Shown here: positions 43,723-52,133 of the stretch, in pieces
Numbering within the stretch: the stretch's first letter is position 1
Layout of the letters: each line of letters opens with the position of its first letter
NCBI RefSeq assembly: GCF_001425175.1
Contig: NZ_LMDV01000010.1
Span: 186,001 to 250,000 of the forward strand
DNA length: 64,000 nt
DNA from: Nocardioides sp. Root1257
GTDB lineage: Bacteria > Actinomycetota > Actinomycetes > Propionibacteriales > Nocardioidaceae
Direction: 5' to 3'
The notes under the pieces: generated by a model
Database searches by the model: none
The model's input: only the letters and a program-made list of their open reading frames with translations
Told to the model about the DNA's origin: nothing
Program-made: the position numbers and the translations under genes

Positions 43723-44768
43723 GAGAGGCGCAGGCGAGCCAGCAGCGGCCGGTGGTCGCTGTGGTAGCCGCTCAGCACCCGCTGCGCGCGCAGCTGGATG
43801 AGACGGTCCCGCAGCCCGGTGCGCTCGAGCCACACGTAGTCGATGTTGCGGGCGGTCGGCGGGTGCGTGGGCCCGATGCCGGTCCCGAGCAGCTGGTAGG
43901 TCGACTCCGCCCGGTGGCGCAGCGTCCGCATCGGCCCACCGACGGGGCGACCGCGGGCGTCGGCCCGGGCGCCGAAGTTGAAGTCACCGGTGCCGACGAC
44001 CCACCGCCCGGGGACGGTGTGCCAGATGTCGGCCAGCCGGTCGAGCTGCGCGCGGGCGCGGATCGCGTTGATCGTCGAGAGCCACCGGCCGGGGTCGCCG
44101 AGGTCCTCGATCTTCTGCGGGAGGTGGGTGTTCAGCACGGTCAGCACCCGGCCGGTGGCCCGGTGCTTCAGGCGTACGACGGCGACGTACCGGTTGTCGA
44201 AGGGGTAGCGCCCCTCCCGCCAGCTCAACCCGAGCGCCACCTTGTGCAGGCGGGCGGAGACCAGCCTGAACTCGGAGGTGCGCCACGACACGGCCAGCTC
44301 GGCGGCACCCTGGTCGGCGCCGAAGGTCTTCGAGGTCCAGCCCGGGAGCCGGTGCAGCACCTTGCGGAACGGGTCGGCCTCCTGCCAGCCGACGACGTCG
44401 ACGCCCGGGTGCGAGGTGAGACGGCGCGCGTCCGCCGCGGCCTCGGACGGCGAGAGCTTGCGGAACATGTTCATCGTCGCGACGCCGACGTCGATCGGCG
44501 CCAGCCGCACGGGCGCGATCCGGTGGCCGACCTGGCCGCCCTGCTTCGCGAGGGTGGGGGTGCGGACGATCCGCGGCTCGACGGTGCGCGGGGTCTGCGC
44601 GGCGCTGACGACCACCGCCTGCGGCACCGGCGCCGAGCTGTCGTCGGCCACGAAGGGCGCGACGGCCAGGCCGAGGACGGTGGCGACGAGGAGCAGGGGC
44701 GGCGGACCCGTCCACCTGGAGCGTCGCCGAACGTCGTCACGGCGCCCGAGGAGGACCCGTCTGACCAC
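43719..44768 (-). CDS. Membrane-anchored endonuclease/exonuclease/phosphatase-family protein
   Basis: 349 residues. An N-terminal signal anchor (LLLVATVLGLAVAPFVA) places the enzyme outside. The EEP fold shows VATMNMF, GWQEADPF (catalytic Glu), NTHLPQKI, GTGDFNFGA (Asp, Asn) and the terminal SDHRPLLA His-Asp pair. Nuclease or phosphoester hydrolase activity on extracellular substrates is plausible. Its stop codon overlaps that of the convergent MBL gene by two bases. Confidence 0.82.
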   Translation of the reverse strand: MVRRVLLGRRDDVRRRSRWTGPPPLLLVATVLGLAVAPFVADDSSAPVPQAVVVSAAQTPRTVEPRIVRTPTLAKQGGQVGHRIAPVRLAPIDVGVATMNMFRKLSPSEAAADARRLTSHPGVDVVGWQEADPFRKVLHRLPGWTSKTFGADQGAAELAVSWRTSEFRLVSARLHKVALGLSWREGRYPFDNRYVAVVRLKHRATGRVLTVLNTHLPQKIEDLGDPGRWLSTINAIRARAQLDRLADIWHTVPGRWVVGTGDFNFGARADARGRPVGGPMRTLRHRAESTYQLLGTGIGPTHPPTARNIDYVWLERTGLRDRLIQLRAQRVLSGYHSDHRPLLARLRLS

Positions 44769-44901
44769 GCGGCTTCCCCTCCGGCTCGGTCCATCGGCTG
44801 GGGCACCACGCTAGCCCCGCGAGTCCCTCGAGCCCCGGAGGCCACGCCCGTGTCGTGGACCGCCGTCGAGGCCGTGACCGGCGGCCAGTACCGTCGCGGG
44901 T

Positions 44902-45402
44902 GTGACCACCGCGCATCCGTCGTACGACGAGCTCGCCGCCCTGCCCGCCTACGCCACCCAGGCGGTGCCGACGGCGTTCGAGGACATCAACGGCCACCTC
45001 AACATCCGCCACTACGTCGGGATCGCGAGCGAGGGCCTCGACGAGTCGCTCGTCGACGTGGGGATCCCGCAGAACTGGCCGACCGTGGCCGGGCAGGGCG
45101 TCTTCAGCGCCGAGCACCACATGACCTACCTCTCCGAGCTGCGCACCGGGGACAAGATCTCGGCACGCGTCCGCGTCGTCGGCCGCTCCGAGCGCGCCGC
45201 GCACGTCGTCGTCTACCTCCTCGACGACAGCCACCAGCGGGTGAGCTACGTGATGGAGGAGATCTTCCTGCACATCGACATGGACAGCCGGCGCAGCGCC
45301 GCGTGGCCCGAGGACGTCGCCGGCGCGCTCGACCGTCGGATCGCCGCCGACGGCGAGCTCTCCTGGCAGCCGACGCTGTCGGGCTCCATGGCGTTGCGCT
45401 GA
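44902..45402 (+). CDS. Hot-dog-fold acyl-CoA thioesterase
   Basis: 166 residues. The 4-hydroxybenzoyl-CoA-thioesterase type of hot-dog helix is seen in FEDINGHLNIRHYVGIASEGLDESL (D-x-x-GHxN-x-x-Y), followed by beta strands FSAEHHMTYLSEL and KISARVRVVGRSERAAHVVVYLL. It hydrolyses an acyl-CoA or related thioester in the cytosol. GTG start at 44902. The preceding 133 bp carry no clear element. Confidence 0.83.
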   Translation: MTTAHPSYDELAALPAYATQAVPTAFEDINGHLNIRHYVGIASEGLDESLVDVGIPQNWPTVAGQGVFSAEHHMTYLSELRTGDKISARVRVVGRSERAAHVVVYLLDDSHQRVSYVMEEIFLHIDMDSRRSAAWPEDVAGALDRRIAADGELSWQPTLSGSMALR

Positions 45403-45413
45403 CGCCTGGTCCG

Positions 45414-45839
45414 GTGCCGCCCGCCGACCTGCCGCCCAGCGCGCTGCTGGGCACTTGGACGCTCACCCGGGTGGTCCACGACCACCGCACCGGGGAGCGG
45501 CGCGACGTGGTCGGCACGGCCGAGCTCACCGAGGTCGACGCCGGCCGGGTCCGCTGGACCGAGGCGGGCACGATGAGCTGGCCCGGTCACTCGGTGCCGG
45601 TCAGCCGCACCCTCGACGTCGTGCGCGAGGACGACGGCTGGTGGGTGCGCTTCGAGGACGGTCGCCCCTTCCACCCCTGGGCGGTCGGGCACCAGGTCGA
45701 CCACCCCTGCGCACCCGACCACTACCGCGGCCTGGTCGAGGTCGACGGCGACCCCGTCACCTCCTGGACCGTGACCTGGGACGCCGCCGGGCCGGAGAAG
45801 GACTACCGGATGGTCACCGTGCACACCGACCGTCGCTGA
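45414..45839 (+). CDS. DUF6314-like small lipocalin-type protein
   Basis: 141 residues from a GTG at 45414, 11 bp after the thioesterase stop. The sequence LLGTWTLTRVVHDHRTGERRDVVGTAELTEV with repeated beta strands and conserved W, R and H residues (W55-type PFHPWAVGHQVDHPCAPDHYRG) fits the DUF6314 family of short beta-barrel proteins. Ligand or catalytic role unknown. No good Shine-Dalgarno is visible, so translation may be coupled to the upstream gene. Confidence 0.68.
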   Translation: MPPADLPPSALLGTWTLTRVVHDHRTGERRDVVGTAELTEVDAGRVRWTEAGTMSWPGHSVPVSRTLDVVREDDGWWVRFEDGRPFHPWAVGHQVDHPCAPDHYRGLVEVDGDPVTSWTVTWDAAGPEKDYRMVTVHTDRR

Positions 45840-45863
45840 TCGGACCGGCACCGTCGAGGACGG

Positions 45864-46352
45864 TCAGTCGCGGTCGACGAGTCCGTGCTGCAGGCCCCAC
45901 ACCGCCGCCTGCGACCGGCTGTTGACGCCGATCTTGCGGTAGGCCGAGCGCACGTAGGTCTTGACCGAGTTGATGCTCACGAAGACCCGGTCGGCGATCT
46001 CCTGGTTGGTGAGGCCCGCGGCGATCAACGCCAGCACCTGCACCTCACGGGCGCTGAGCCCGTGCCCGATCTCGACGGGCACCGACGGCGTCGCCGCAGC
46101 CTCCACCATCAGCACGATCTGCTCGACCCCCACGCGCAGCGGCACCCATCCCGTCGCGCCGGTACGCCGGAGCACGGCCTCCCGCGACTCGCCGCCCGGA
46201 CCGTCGGCGTCGTGGAGCACGACGTCGACGGCACCGCTCACGTCCTCGACGACCTCGACCCGGTGCGCCTGGCCGGCCAGGATCTGCCGGAGCCCCACTG
46301 TCACGGCCTCATCGGGGCTGGCGATCACCAGCCGGACGGGGCGCACGGACAT
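45864..46352 (-). CDS. LuxR-family regulator with a shortened receiver-like domain
   Basis: 162 residues. The C-terminal LuxR helix-turn-helix is GLSAREVQVLALIAAGLTNQEIADRVFVSINSVKTYVRSAYRKIGV. The N-terminal ~90 residues resemble a response-regulator receiver (RLVIASPDEAVTVGLRQIL...DVVLHDADG) but are short and lack the usual conserved Lys, so phosphorylation is doubtful. No sensor kinase is adjacent. Start ATG at 46352. Confidence 0.83.
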   Translation of the reverse strand: MSVRPVRLVIASPDEAVTVGLRQILAGQAHRVEVVEDVSGAVDVVLHDADGPGGESREAVLRRTGATGWVPLRVGVEQIVLMVEAAATPSVPVEIGHGLSAREVQVLALIAAGLTNQEIADRVFVSINSVKTYVRSAYRKIGVNSRSQAAVWGLQHGLVDRD

Positions 46353-46435
46353 GCCATCGATCCTCCCGAGGCGCGCCCGTCCGCAGCCACTCGGACTCAC
46401 CACCCAAAGGGGTGAAAGTTCAACGAGGAACCCGA

Positions 46436-46470
46436 AGAGCCCCTCTCCGTGGGGGCGGGAGAGGGGCTCT
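46436..46470. terminator. 13-bp perfect hairpin
   Basis: AGAGCCCCTCTCC (46436-46448) pairs exactly with 46458-46470 around a 9-nt loop, 30 bp beyond the stop of the minus-strand 57-residue gene. It separates that transcript from the LuxR-type gene downstream. Confidence 0.8.
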
Positions 46471-46499
46471 CGGGGGGGCCGTCGTGGCGCGGGGGCCGG

Positions 46500-46673
46500 T
46501 CACGCGGCGCGGGTGAAGGCTCGCTCGGACGGGCCGGAGACGGTGAGGTGCACCGGCGTGACGGCGGCGCGGTCGCGCAGCGCGACGACGACGGCGGCGA
46601 CCGCGACCGCGGCGGCGAGGCCCGCGAACACGAGGAAGCCGTAGGCGAAGGCGACGAGGGTGGTGTCGATCAT
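46500..46673 (-). CDS. 57-residue single-span membrane peptide
   Basis: ATG at 46673 preceded by AGGAG with 6-nt spacing, stop at 46500. The product begins MIDTTLVAFAYGFLVFAGLA, has one long hydrophobic helix (~5-30) and a short basic soluble tail ending FTRAA. It has its own terminator (46436) and a promoter motif at 46748 shared with the 39148 gene, which argues that it is real despite its size. Function unknown; small regulators of membrane complexes have this shape. Confidence 0.68.
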   Translation of the reverse strand: MIDTTLVAFAYGFLVFAGLAAAVAVAAVVVALRDRAAVTPVHLTVSGPSERAFTRAA

Positions 46674-46747
46674 GGGGTTCTCCTGACTGGTCGGGTCCGC
46701 GGGTGGTGGGCCCGGATCGGTGTGTCGGGGTGTTCCCCGGCAGACAC

Positions 46748-46792
46748 CACAGTGCCGCCGACCTCTTGAGACCGACTGGGAGCTGACTGGGA
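46748..46792 (-). promoter_or_regulatory. 45-bp promoter motif, copy B
   Basis: On the minus strand TCCCAGTCAGCTCCCAGTC shows two TCCCAGTC half-sites 11 bp apart, then GGTCTCAAGAGG. Aligns without gaps to 39601-39645. It is ~75-120 bp upstream of the 57-residue gene and begins 6 bp beyond the stop of the preceding dehydrogenase gene. Confidence 0.5.
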
Positions 46793-46797
46793 ACGCC

Positions 46798-47874
46798 TCA
46801 GACGCTGAACCGGCCGGCGAAGGCGCGCAGCGGGAGGTCGGCGCTCGTGATGATCCCGGGCGGCGCGTCGACGACGGCCCGGATCGCGTTCAGGGCCGGC
46901 ATCCCGGTCACCGTCATCCCGATCGCGGCGAAGGCCTCGACCGACGAGAAGTCGGTGCCGGGCTTCGGGAGGATCAGGTGCTTGCTGTAGATGACCGGGT
47001 CGCCCTGGATCTGGGTGATGTAGCAGCCCTGGATGTCCCAGTGCGGCTCGGTCCTCGGCGTCATCTGCCACTCGAGGTGCAGCTCGACGCGGGGTACGCC
47101 GGCCACCTTGCCGACGTACCGGAACGCGCTGCCGCCGAGCGAGCCCTTCGGCAGCTGGAACCAGCCCAGGTCGACGTCCTCGGTGCAGGCCCCGAGCTCG
47201 TACTCGAAGTCGACCGTGTCGAGCTCGATGCCGAGGCAGTCGGCCATCAGGTGCACGCCGTCGCCGAAGACGCGGGTGCCGAGCTCGAGCAGGCGCGGGA
47301 CCTCGGGGTCGTCGACCGGCATCCCGTAGCCGCAGTTGCGCCACGTGTCGGCGGAGTGGTGGCAGGAGACGTCGACGGACTCGATGCAGGTGACGTTCTC
47401 GATGTCGGTCACGTCCGCCGAGTGCACGATCGTCAGGATCTGCGCCAGACCGGGGTTCAAGCCGGTGCCGTAGAACGTCGCACCGCCGCGCTCGCACGCC
47501 GCCGCGATGACGTCGGACTCGGTGCGGCCGGACGGGTGCGGGTGGTTGGCGTTGCGGTGGTGACCGGTGACGAAGTCCGCGGTCGTCACGATGTCGATGC
47601 CCGACCCGAGCACCCGCTCGTAGAGGTCGACGTCCGGCCACACGCCGTGGAAGGTCACCACGTCCGGCGCGGCAGCGAGGATCTCCTCGACGGTGCCGGT
47701 GGCGACCACGCCGATCGGGCCGGTGCCGGCGATCTCGCCCGCGTCGCGCCCGATCTTCTCCGCGGTGTAGCAGTGCAGACCGACCAGCTCGAGGTCCGGG
47801 TGGCGCTGGATCCGGCGCACCATCTCGGTGCCGACGTTGCCGGTGGCCACCTGGAAGACCCGGATCCTGTCCAT
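46798..47874 (-). CDS. DapB-like NAD(P)-dependent dehydrogenase (amine dehydrogenase family), paralogue
   Basis: 358 residues. Rossmann loop VFQVATGNVGTEMVRRI, then family blocks TFYGTGLNPGLAQILTI and MTPRTEPHWDIQGCYI. It belongs to the same family as the 36707-37792 product. It diverges from the F420-type oxidoreductase 70 bp away, with a 23-bp inverted repeat between them. Likely a catabolic dehydrogenase acting on an imine- or keto-type intermediate; exact substrate unknown. Confidence 0.85.
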   Translation of the reverse strand: MDRIRVFQVATGNVGTEMVRRIQRHPDLELVGLHCYTAEKIGRDAGEIAGTGPIGVVATGTVEEILAAAPDVVTFHGVWPDVDLYERVLGSGIDIVTTADFVTGHHRNANHPHPSGRTESDVIAAACERGGATFYGTGLNPGLAQILTIVHSADVTDIENVTCIESVDVSCHHSADTWRNCGYGMPVDDPEVPRLLELGTRVFGDGVHLMADCLGIELDTVDFEYELGACTEDVDLGWFQLPKGSLGGSAFRYVGKVAGVPRVELHLEWQMTPRTEPHWDIQGCYITQIQGDPVIYSKHLILPKPGTDFSSVEAFAAIGMTVTGMPALNAIRAVVDAPPGIITSADLPLRAFAGRFSV

Positions 47875-47894
47875 CGTTCCTCCTCGCCGCCCAG

Positions 47895-47917
47895 TCTGTG
47901 GAGAGGGTTTTCACAGA
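47895..47917. promoter_or_regulatory. Predicted TetR-type operator TCTGTG-N11-CACAGA
   Basis: Inverted repeat TCTGTG (47895-47900) and CACAGA (47912-47917) in the 70-bp gap between the divergent DapB-like and LLM genes; the inner bases are partly symmetric (GGA/TTT). The TetR gene two positions downstream is the natural candidate to bind it. It is unlike the KstR-type sites. Confidence 0.5.
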
Positions 47918-47944
47918 GGGCTCGATGAAACTAGCATCACGGCC

Positions 47945-48790
47945 ATGCGCTTCGCGGTGGTCTCGGCCTTCCTGCCGGTCGAGGAGATCGCCCCGGTGGC
48001 GATCGCGGCCGACGAGCTCGGCTACCACAGCCTCACGATCGCCGACCACGTCGTCGACCTCGAGACCCTCGCGACGCCGTACCCCTACGAGGCGAGCGGC
48101 CAGCGGCGCTGGGACCACGACTGCGCGTGGCCGGACCCGTGGGTGCTGGCCGGGTCGCTGACCGCGGTGACCACGCGGCTGCGCTTCTTCACCTCGGTGT
48201 ACGTCGCGGCGCTGCGGAGCCCCTTCCAGGTCGCGAAGTCGGTCGGCACCGCTGCCGTGGTGTCCGGCGGCCGCGTCGCGCTGGGCGTCGGTGTCGGCTG
48301 GTGCCGCGAGGAGTTCGACCTGCTGGGCCAGGAGTTCGACACCCGCGGCCGACGCACCGACGAGGCGCTCGACCTGCTGCGCGACCTCTGGTCGCCCGGC
48401 TGGACGTCGTACGACGGCGCCCGGATGGTGATGAAGCCGGAGCCGGGCCGCGTGCCGGTCCTGGTCGGCGGACTGTCCGACGTCGCGCTGCGGCGGGCCG
48501 CACGCCACGACGGCTGGGTCGGCGACATCTGCACGACCGACGAGGCGATCGCGACCGCGCGCCGGCTCGCCGAGCTGCGCGAGGAGGCCGGCCTCGACGG
48601 CCCGTTCGAGGTCATCCCGCCGCTGAGCGACGCGCTGCTGCCCGAGGACTTCGCGCGGGCGCGCGACGGCGGCGTCACCGAGGTGATGACCGCTCCGTGG
48701 ATGTACTACTTCGGTCGACGGGCGACGCTGGAGCAGAAGCTCGAGGGCCTGCACCGCTTCCGCGACGACGTCCTGGTGCACCTGTCGTGA
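47945..48790 (+). CDS. LLM-class F420-type oxidoreductase
   Basis: 281 residues. Luciferase-like TIM barrel: FLPVEEIAPVAIAADELGYHSLTIADHVV, RLRFFTSVYVAALRSPFQVAKSVGTAAVVSGGRVALGVGVGWCREEFDLLG and VPVLVGGLSD are characteristic of the F420-dependent group in actinobacteria. It probably reduces or oxidises a lipid or xenobiotic using F420. ATG at 47945. First gene of a four-gene unit with TetR, OYE/FadH-like reductase and thioesterase. Confidence 0.87.
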   Translation: MRFAVVSAFLPVEEIAPVAIAADELGYHSLTIADHVVDLETLATPYPYEASGQRRWDHDCAWPDPWVLAGSLTAVTTRLRFFTSVYVAALRSPFQVAKSVGTAAVVSGGRVALGVGVGWCREEFDLLGQEFDTRGRRTDEALDLLRDLWSPGWTSYDGARMVMKPEPGRVPVLVGGLSDVALRRAARHDGWVGDICTTDEAIATARRLAELREEAGLDGPFEVIPPLSDALLPEDFARARDGGVTEVMTAPWMYYFGRRATLEQKLEGLHRFRDDVLVHLS

Positions 48791-48797
48791 GCGCGCG

Positions 48798-49424
48798 ATG
48801 ACGGCCGGCGCCGACCAGCACCGCCGCAACCGGCGCGGCGACGCCACCCGCGCGCGGATGCTCGCCGCGGCCCTGGACTGCCTGGCGAGCGGCGACCCCG
48901 ACGCGGTCTCGGCCAACCACGTCGCGCGCCGGGCCGGGGTCACCTGGGGCGCCGTGAAGTACCAGTTCGGCGACGTCGACGGCCTGTGGGCCGCGGTGCT
49001 CGACCACCTCGAGGAGCGCCGCGGCGGACCGCTGTCGTTCCCGGGCTCGGCCGAGCAGAGCGTGGAGGTCCGGGTCCAGCAGATCGTGACCACCCTGTGG
49101 CGCGGTCTCGACCTGCCCGACTCCCGCGCGATCGACACCCTGCGGATGGCGCTGCCCCGCGAGCGCGCCGAGCTCGAGCAGAAGCTCCCCCGCACCGCCG
49201 CCGCCCTGTCGTCCTGGCAGCAGAGCTGGGTCGAGACCTGCCAGACGGCGTTCGCCGATCTGGACCTCGACCCCGACCGGGTGCGCGAGGTCGCGGCCCT
49301 CCTGCCCGGCGCGATGCGGGGCCTGAGCTCCGAGGCCCACCTCTCGACGTACTCCGACCTCGACCTGGCGCGACGCGGCCTGACCCGCTCGATCGCGGCC
49401 TACCTCGGAGGGTCCCCCGCATGA
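48798..49424 (+). CDS. TetR-family transcriptional regulator
   Basis: 208 residues. DNA-binding domain DATRARMLAAALDCLASG...SANHVARRAGVTWGAVKYQFGDVDGLWAAVL (~15-65); the C-terminus is Leu/Arg-rich with no known ligand signature. It starts 8 bp after the LLM gene and overlaps the reductase start by ATGA. A likely local regulator of the 46798-52005 genes through 47895-47917. Confidence 0.88.
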   Translation: MTAGADQHRRNRRGDATRARMLAAALDCLASGDPDAVSANHVARRAGVTWGAVKYQFGDVDGLWAAVLDHLEERRGGPLSFPGSAEQSVEVRVQQIVTTLWRGLDLPDSRAIDTLRMALPRERAELEQKLPRTAAALSSWQQSWVETCQTAFADLDLDPDRVREVAALLPGAMRGLSSEAHLSTYSDLDLARRGLTRSIAAYLGGSPA

Positions 49425-51379
49425 GCGGCACTGCCTACGAGCACCTGCTGGCGCCCGGCCGGATCGGCAGCATGGAGCTGCGCAACCGGCTGGTGATGTC
49501 GCCGATGGAGACGATGTACGGGACGCCCGAGGGCCTCCCCTCGGACCGGACCGTCGCCTACTTCGCCGCCCGGGCAGCAGGCGGGGTCGGGCTGGTCACC
49601 GTCGGCGCCACCGGCGTCGACCCGCTGCACCCCGAGACCCCCGGCGGCCTGCACCTCGGCACGGACGGGTCGGTCGCCGCGCACCGTCGGCTCGTCGACG
49701 CGGTCCACGAGCACGGCGCCCGCATCCAACCGCAGATCGTGCACGCCGGCCCCGACGGCCTCGGTCCGGAGATGCACGGCGTCGACTCGCTCGGACCGTC
49801 CGTCATCCCGTCGTACCTGACCGGCCGCCCGTCGACCGAGGTCACTCCGCAGCAGATCGTCGAGGTCCTGGACCGCATCAAGGCCGGCGTGCGCCGGGCC
49901 CGCGAGGCCGGGTACGACGGCGTCGAGCTGCACGCCGCGCACGGCTACATGTTCCTGGGCTCCTTCCTCGCGCCGCAGCGCAACCGACGCGGCGACCGCT
50001 ACCGCGGCAGCTCCGTCGAGGGCCGGATCCGGGTCGTGCTCGAGGCGCTGGCCGCGATCCGCTCGGAGGTCGGGCCGGACTTCCCCGTCACGCTGCGGAT
50101 CTCCGGCTACGAGCGGGTGGCGGGCGGGCGCCCGTCGTACGAGACCGCCCTGGTGGCGCCGCTGCTGGTCGAGGCCGGCGTCGACGCGTTCCACGTCAGC
50201 GGCGGCGTCATCGACCGGCTGGTCACGCAGATGGTCAACGGCGCGTCGTACGGCGAGGGGCTGAACGTCGGAGCGGCCGCGGCCGTCAAGGAGGTCGTCG
50301 ACGTCCCGGTGATCGCGGTCGGCCGGCTGCACGACCCGGACCTGGCGGAGGCCGTGCTCGCCGAGGGTCGCGCAGACTTCGTGGCGCTCGGCCGGCCACT
50401 GCTCGCGGACCCCGACCTGCCCCGCAAGCTGGCCACGGGCGGTCGCGTGCGGCGGTGCATCTCCTGCGAGAACTGCATCGACTCGCTGGAGGAGCGGCTC
50501 GCCACGGACTGCGCGGTCAACCCGCTCACCGGGCGCGAGCACGAGCTGCTCCCGCTGCCGATCGCCCGACGCCTGCACGTGGTCGTGGTCGGCGGCGGGC
50601 CGGGCGGCCTCGACGCGGCACGCCGCGCGGCCGCCCAGGGTCACCGGGTGACGCTGCTCGAGAACCACGACGAGCTGGGGGGCAGGTTCCGGCACGCGGC
50701 GATCGCGCACCCGGCCAACGCGCTCTTCCTGGACTGGCTGGTCGCCGAGGTCGCCGGGGCCGAGATCGACGTACGCCTCGACACGGTCGCGAAGCCACAC
50801 ACCGTCGCCGCGCTCGAGCCCGACGTGGTCGTGGTCGCCAACGGCGGGATGCTCACGATGCCCGAGGACGGCCACGACCGGCCGCACGTCACGACGATCG
50901 ACGACGTCCTCCGCGACGGGCCCGTCGGCGCCAAGGTCTGCGTGGTCGGCGGCTCCCTGCCGGGCGTCGCGATCGCCGGGCACCTGGCCGCGGCCGGGCA
51001 CCGGGTGTCGCTGCTCGAGCCCGGTGCGGACCTGGCGTCCGAGGTCGGTCCCAAGCGGCGCGCCGAGGAGCTGGACGAGCTCGACCGGCGCGGCGTCGCC
51101 GTCCACGTGGGCACCGCGATCGAGGGCTACACCGACGGCGGGGTGGAGTTCACCCCGCAGGGCGGGCGGACCCGCGAGCTGCGTGCCGACACGGTCGTGG
51201 TCACCGGCTGGTTCGAGGCGAACCTGCGGCTGCACGACGCGATCGCGGCCGCGCTGCCGGACATCGACGTGTACGCCGTCGGCGACTGCCGCGGCTACGG
51301 CCTGGTCCGCCAGGCGACGGAGGACGCCGCGCGTGCGGCGTACTCGTGGGGACGAGCGACGGAGAGGGGCCGGGCGTGA
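49421..51379 (+). CDS. 2,4-dienoyl-CoA-reductase-like flavoprotein (OYE + Fe-S + FAD/NAD domains)
   Basis: 652 residues, the full FadH-type architecture: FMN barrel (~1-350, with ELHAAHGYMFLGSFLAPQRNRRGDRYRG), Fe-S ligands RCISCENCIDSLEERLATDCAVNP (~345-370) and a C-terminal FAD/NAD domain beginning LHVVVVGGGPGGLDAARRAA. It should transfer electrons from NAD(P)H through FAD, [4Fe-4S] and FMN to reduce a dienoyl or enone substrate. Larger homologue of the 37901 enzyme, which lacks the last domain. Coupled by ATGA to TetR and by GTGA to the thioesterase. Confidence 0.9.
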   Translation: MSGTAYEHLLAPGRIGSMELRNRLVMSPMETMYGTPEGLPSDRTVAYFAARAAGGVGLVTVGATGVDPLHPETPGGLHLGTDGSVAAHRRLVDAVHEHGARIQPQIVHAGPDGLGPEMHGVDSLGPSVIPSYLTGRPSTEVTPQQIVEVLDRIKAGVRRAREAGYDGVELHAAHGYMFLGSFLAPQRNRRGDRYRGSSVEGRIRVVLEALAAIRSEVGPDFPVTLRISGYERVAGGRPSYETALVAPLLVEAGVDAFHVSGGVIDRLVTQMVNGASYGEGLNVGAAAAVKEVVDVPVIAVGRLHDPDLAEAVLAEGRADFVALGRPLLADPDLPRKLATGGRVRRCISCENCIDSLEERLATDCAVNPLTGREHELLPLPIARRLHVVVVGGGPGGLDAARRAAAQGHRVTLLENHDELGGRFRHAAIAHPANALFLDWLVAEVAGAEIDVRLDTVAKPHTVAALEPDVVVVANGGMLTMPEDGHDRPHVTTIDDVLRDGPVGAKVCVVGGSLPGVAIAGHLAAAGHRVSLLEPGADLASEVGPKRRAEELDELDRRGVAVHVGTAIEGYTDGGVEFTPQGGRTRELRADTVVVTGWFEANLRLHDAIAAALPDIDVYAVGDCRGYGLVRQATEDAARAAYSWGRATERGRA

Positions 51380-52005
51380 GCATCGGCGGGTTCATCCACG
51401 ACGAGATACCGAGCGAGGAGGTCGACCGCATCGAGGCGGCGTACGGCCCGCTCGCCGAGGCCGTGCGCGAGCTCGTCGACGCGACGATCCGGACGACGGT
51501 GCCGCCCGAGGAGGCCGACCTCGCGCTCGCCGAGATCGAGGCGGTCGTCAAGCGGCTGCGCGCGCAGCAGCTCCCCGGCCCCGCGGGGGTGCGCTTCAAC
51601 TCCGAGGGTCGGGCGTGGAACTGGGGCAACGCGGTCGTCGGACTGCGCAACGCGATCGCCCCGCCGCTCGACATCGTGCACGTGGAGTCCGGGCTCGCGC
51701 ACGCGTCCGTGACCCTCGGGGCGGCGTACGAAGGACCGCCAGGACTCGTCCACGGCGGCGTCACCGCGCTGCTGCTCGACCACCTGATGGGCGAGACCGC
51801 GGCCGCGTCCTTCACCCGGATCACCTTCACGGGCACGCTGACGATGGTCTACCGCCGCGGCACCCCGCTCGGCCCCCTGCGGCTCGACGCGCGCATCGAC
51901 CGCGAGGAGGGCCGCAAGGTCTGGGTCGTCGCCTCCATCGGCGACGAGGAGGGCCCGACGGTCGAGGCCGAGGGCGTCTTCATCATCCCGAGGTGGGCGA
52001 CCTGA
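51376..52005 (+). CDS. PaaI-type hot-dog thioesterase
   Basis: 209 residues. The N-terminal ~85 residues are a helical extension; the hot-dog core has YEGPPGLVHGGVTALLLDHLMGETAAAS (HGG motif and Asp) and ITFTGTLTMVYRRGTPLGPLRLDARI. It should release CoA from an acyl or aryl thioester, the last step of the cluster's presumed pathway. GTG start at 51376 overlaps the reductase stop (GTGA). The palindromic element copy 3 starts 1 bp after its stop. Confidence 0.86.
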   Translation: MSIGGFIHDEIPSEEVDRIEAAYGPLAEAVRELVDATIRTTVPPEEADLALAEIEAVVKRLRAQQLPGPAGVRFNSEGRAWNWGNAVVGLRNAIAPPLDIVHVESGLAHASVTLGAAYEGPPGLVHGGVTALLLDHLMGETAAASFTRITFTGTLTMVYRRGTPLGPLRLDARIDREEGRKVWVVASIGDEEGPTVEAEGVFIIPRWAT

Positions 52006-52006
52006 C

Positions 52007-52081
52007 GGACCGTCGGGGTAGTCCCTGACGGTTCGGTCCACGGGAGCGTTCCCAGCGGTCCGGAACGTCAGGGACTACCCC
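52007..52081. repeat. Dispersed palindromic element, copy 3
   Basis: Orientation is reversed relative to copies 1 and 2: the flank GGACCGTCGGGGTAGTCCCT begins at 52007, GGGGTAGTCCCTGACG is at 52015-52030 and its exact complement at 52066-52081. It starts 1 bp after the stop of the thioesterase. As seen from the upstream gene the flank always comes first in all three places, counting copy 1 from the minus-strand acetyltransferase. Confidence 0.9.
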
Positions 52082-52098
52082 GCCACTGCCGGCAGCAC

Positions 52099-52112
52099 TG
52101 GAACACGTTCCA
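52099..52112. promoter_or_regulatory. KstR-type operator TGGAACACGTTCCA
   Basis: Third match to TNNAACNNGTTNNA and fully palindromic except for its central two bases. It lies 21 bp upstream of the SnoaL-like gene start and 17 bp after the dispersed element. Confidence 0.72.
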
Positions 52113-52133
52113 GTTTGGCCCTAGGTTGGCGCC

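Noticed and set aside
42975..44892. Long plus-strand frame through the MBL and EEP genes
   Set aside because: Arg/Gly/Pro-rich shadow translation; only its last 141 residues (from 45414) have protein-like character and correspond to the DUF6314-like gene.
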